From NCBI GenBank assembly GCA_030731175.1, contig JANQUM010000170.1, positions 1 to 6,949 of the forward strand: a DNA stretch of 6,949 bases. Direction: 5' to 3'. The notes beneath the pieces were generated by a model. That model made no database searches, was not told where the DNA came from, and was given only the letters and a program-made list of their open reading frames with translations. This DNA is from Spirosomataceae bacterium. Lineage in GTDB: Bacteria; Bacteroidota; Bacteroidia; Cytophagales; Spirosomataceae. Of this stretch, positions 5,742 through 6,949 are shown one piece after another. The translations under genes were made by a program, and so were the position numbers. The first letter of the stretch is position 1. Every line of letters begins with the position of its first letter.

Positions 5742-6305
5742 ATGAAAAAAATTACTTTATCACTTGCAGTCATCTGTTCTACGCTCATTTTAAGTTGCAA
5801 TAACGCAGAAACCACCGAAGAAACATCAACCGAAGAAATGACGGAAGAAGTGGCTGAAATGAAAACTGTGAATGTAGCCATGTTGGCGAAAAGCGAAAGT
5901 ACGCTTCAGGGAAACGTAATGTTTACGGAAGAAGGAAACGAAGTAACCATGAAAGTGGATATCAGCGGTGTTACGCCTGGCGAACACGCCATTCACATTC
6001 ACCAAACGCCTGATTGCTCATCCGCCGACGGTAAATCTGCGGGCGGACACTGGAATCCCGCAATGGAAGATCACGGAAAATGGGGTGAAATGGATCACCA
6101 CGCTGGAGACATCGGAAATTTAGTGGCAGATGCCGAAGGCAAAGCAACGCTTACATTTTCTACCGACAAATGGTGTATTGGCTGCGAAGATTCAACGAAG
6201 AATATTCTAAACCGTGCCATTATTATCCACGCTGACGTTGATGATTTTAAGACACAACCAACCGGAAATGCTGGTGGCAGAATTGGTTGTGGCGTTATTC
6301 AGTAA
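5742..6305 (+). CDS. sodC: Cu/Zn superoxide dismutase, lipoprotein
   Basis: This enzyme converts superoxide to oxygen and hydrogen peroxide outside the cytoplasm. The N-terminus is a lipoprotein signal (hydrophobic residues 4-17, lipobox ILSC with lipidated Cys19), followed by an acidic Thr/Glu-rich tether (about 22-40). The catalytic domain keeps every key residue, given with bovine/human numbers: His85 and His87 (46, 48) in HIHQTPDC, bridging His103 (63) in GGHWNP, His111 (71), His120 (80) and Asp123 (83) in HAGDIGN, His163 (120) in IIIHAD, and Arg180 (143) in GGRIGCG. Cys92 and Cys183 form the usual disulfide. An extra CxxC pair (Cys145, Cys148 in WCIGC) sits in the loop before the last metal histidine. 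The gene has its own promoter and a strong terminator, so it is probably a single-gene unit. Confidence 0.96.
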   Translation: MKKITLSLAVICSTLILSCNNAETTEETSTEEMTEEVAEMKTVNVAMLAKSESTLQGNVMFTEEGNEVTMKVDISGVTPGEHAIHIHQTPDCSSADGKSAGGHWNPAMEDHGKWGEMDHHAGDIGNLVADAEGKATLTFSTDKWCIGCEDSTKNILNRAIIIHADVDDFKTQPTGNAGGRIGCGVIQ

Positions 6306-6324
6306 AATCGTTTCTTAAAAATAT

Positions 6325-6360
6325 AAAAGCGGCTCGAAGAAAATTCGAGCCGCTTTTTTT
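6325..6360. terminator. Strong bidirectional intrinsic terminator between sodC and the barrel gene
   Basis: A perfect 14-bp stem pairs AAAAGCGGCTCGAA (6325-6338) with TTCGAGCCGCTTTT (6344-6357) around a 5-base GAAAA loop. On the plus strand it ends in seven T bases (6354-6360), 20 bases after the sodC stop. On the minus strand the stem is followed by an equally T-rich tract (TTTTATATTTTT), so it can also stop the convergent outer-membrane gene, whose stop codon is 24 bases away. Confidence 0.92.
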
Positions 6361-6383
6361 GTGCGTTTTAGAAATAGTTCAAA

Positions 6384-6949
6384 TCAGTTCATCGCAAATT
6401 TCAACCCCATTCCTCCTGAAAAAGAACGATTACGAACGGGTAATTGAACAACTGGCGTATCTAAAATACGACTCAAACCAAGCTGATAGCGAGCTTCTGT
6501 GAATACTTTTATTTTTTCAGCAACGGGAAGTTCGAAACCAGCCGCCGCAATTCCGCTCAATTCAGCAGATTTGAATATCTGAGTCGGGAATCCTGTATTT
6601 ACAGGAAAAATATTCAAAACATTTATTCTTAGCCCCGAATCTACCAAGAAACCAACCGCCGGCCCAACCATCATGTAATAATGTGCAGCCGTTTTATCTC
6701 CGAAGTGAAATTTCGCCAAGATAGGAACTTCTAAGTAGTGTGTTTTTACGTTAACTCGTCCGTTTATCGGAATATTAACGCCGCCAAACTGACCGGCAAT
6801 ATCAATGCCTTCTTCCACCCGGAATCCTTTTTGATTGTAGGCAATTTCGGGCTGGAAAGAGAAATTTTCTGTTACCGGAATTTCGGCAAAAACAGCAACA
6901 TTTGGGGCGACTTTGTAACGAAAATCAGGAGTGATGTTTTCAATCAATG
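6384..6949 (-). CDS. Outer-membrane beta-barrel (PorT-like) protein, cut by the right edge
   Basis: The frame is open to the window edge, so the start and the expected signal peptide lie outside; the TTG at 6945-6947 is an internal leucine codon. The 187 or so visible residues alternate hydrophobic and polar positions in the manner of barrel strands. They include the segments FSFQPEIAYNQKGFRV, THYLEVPILAKFHFG, MMVGPAVGFLVDSG and the late EARYQLGLSRI, which are typical of the small outer-membrane barrel proteins (OMP_b-brl_2/PorT-like) abundant in Bacteroidota. The closing strand is FSGGMGLKFAMN; the terminal residue is Asn rather than the usual aromatic. Function is unknown, since such proteins include secretion-associated and general surface proteins. 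The gene converges on sodC with a shared terminator between them. Confidence 0.88.
   Translation of the reverse strand, partial: LIENITPDFRYKVAPNVAVFAEIPVTENFSFQPEIAYNQKGFRVEEGIDIAGQFGGVNIPINGRVNVKTHYLEVPILAKFHFGDKTAAHYYMMVGPAVGFLVDSGLRINVLNIFPVNTGFPTQIFKSAELSGIAAAGFELPVAEKIKVFTEARYQLGLSRILDTPVVQLPVRNRSFSGGMGLKFAMN

Noticed and set aside
6287..6502. Plus-strand frame across the sodC end and terminator
   Set aside because: It overlaps a strong terminator and lies opposite the well-supported beta-barrel gene.

Overview
The window looks like chromosomal DNA from a Bacteroidota bacterium. The support is indirect but consistent. There is a promoter with the Bacteroidota-type layout TTTG-N19-TAnnTTTG in front of the superoxide dismutase gene. 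Starts have A-rich leaders rather than clear Shine-Dalgarno sites. Protein families typical of the phylum are present: a PorT-like outer-membrane barrel, a lipoprotein superoxide dismutase and a short NarX/LiaS-like kinase with a LuxR-type regulator. I could not place it to genus.

Layout, left to right. Positions 1-320 hold the 3' end of a gene whose product ends in a CheY-like receiver domain, followed by a terminator-like hairpin. Positions 391-1158 encode a metallo-beta-lactamase-fold hydrolase with the PhnP-type cysteine cluster. After a 190-bp gap, positions 1349-3982 hold four same-strand genes that are probably one operon: a 153-residue cytosolic protein of unknown function, a seven-helix membrane protein, a sensor histidine kinase whose start overlaps the previous stop (ATGA), and a LuxR-type response regulator. 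The kinase has one membrane helix and no extracellular domain, so the seven-helix protein is the natural candidate for its detached sensor.

The next two genes lie on the minus strand. The Rid-family gene (3963-4355) overlaps the 3' end of the response regulator by 20 bp and follows the two-domain chromate transporter gene chrA (4355-5542) with a one-base TAATG overlap. Positions 5543-5741 form a divergent promoter region. To its right, sodC (5742-6305) encodes a Cu/Zn superoxide dismutase lipoprotein with all metal ligands present. A perfect 14-bp bidirectional terminator separates it from a convergent outer-membrane beta-barrel gene that runs off the right edge.

Two functional themes appear: a probable membrane-signal two-component system with a split sensor, and a redox/oxyanion-stress pair (chrA with a Rid-like partner, and sodC) sharing a divergent control region. 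No RNA genes, CRISPR arrays or mobile elements were seen, and no gene-free stretch exceeds 200 bp. Most of the window is ordinary chromosome. The most unusual points are the split-sensor operon with its uncharacterised leading gene, and the Rid protein that lacks the catalytic arginine and is translationally coupled to a chromate transporter.
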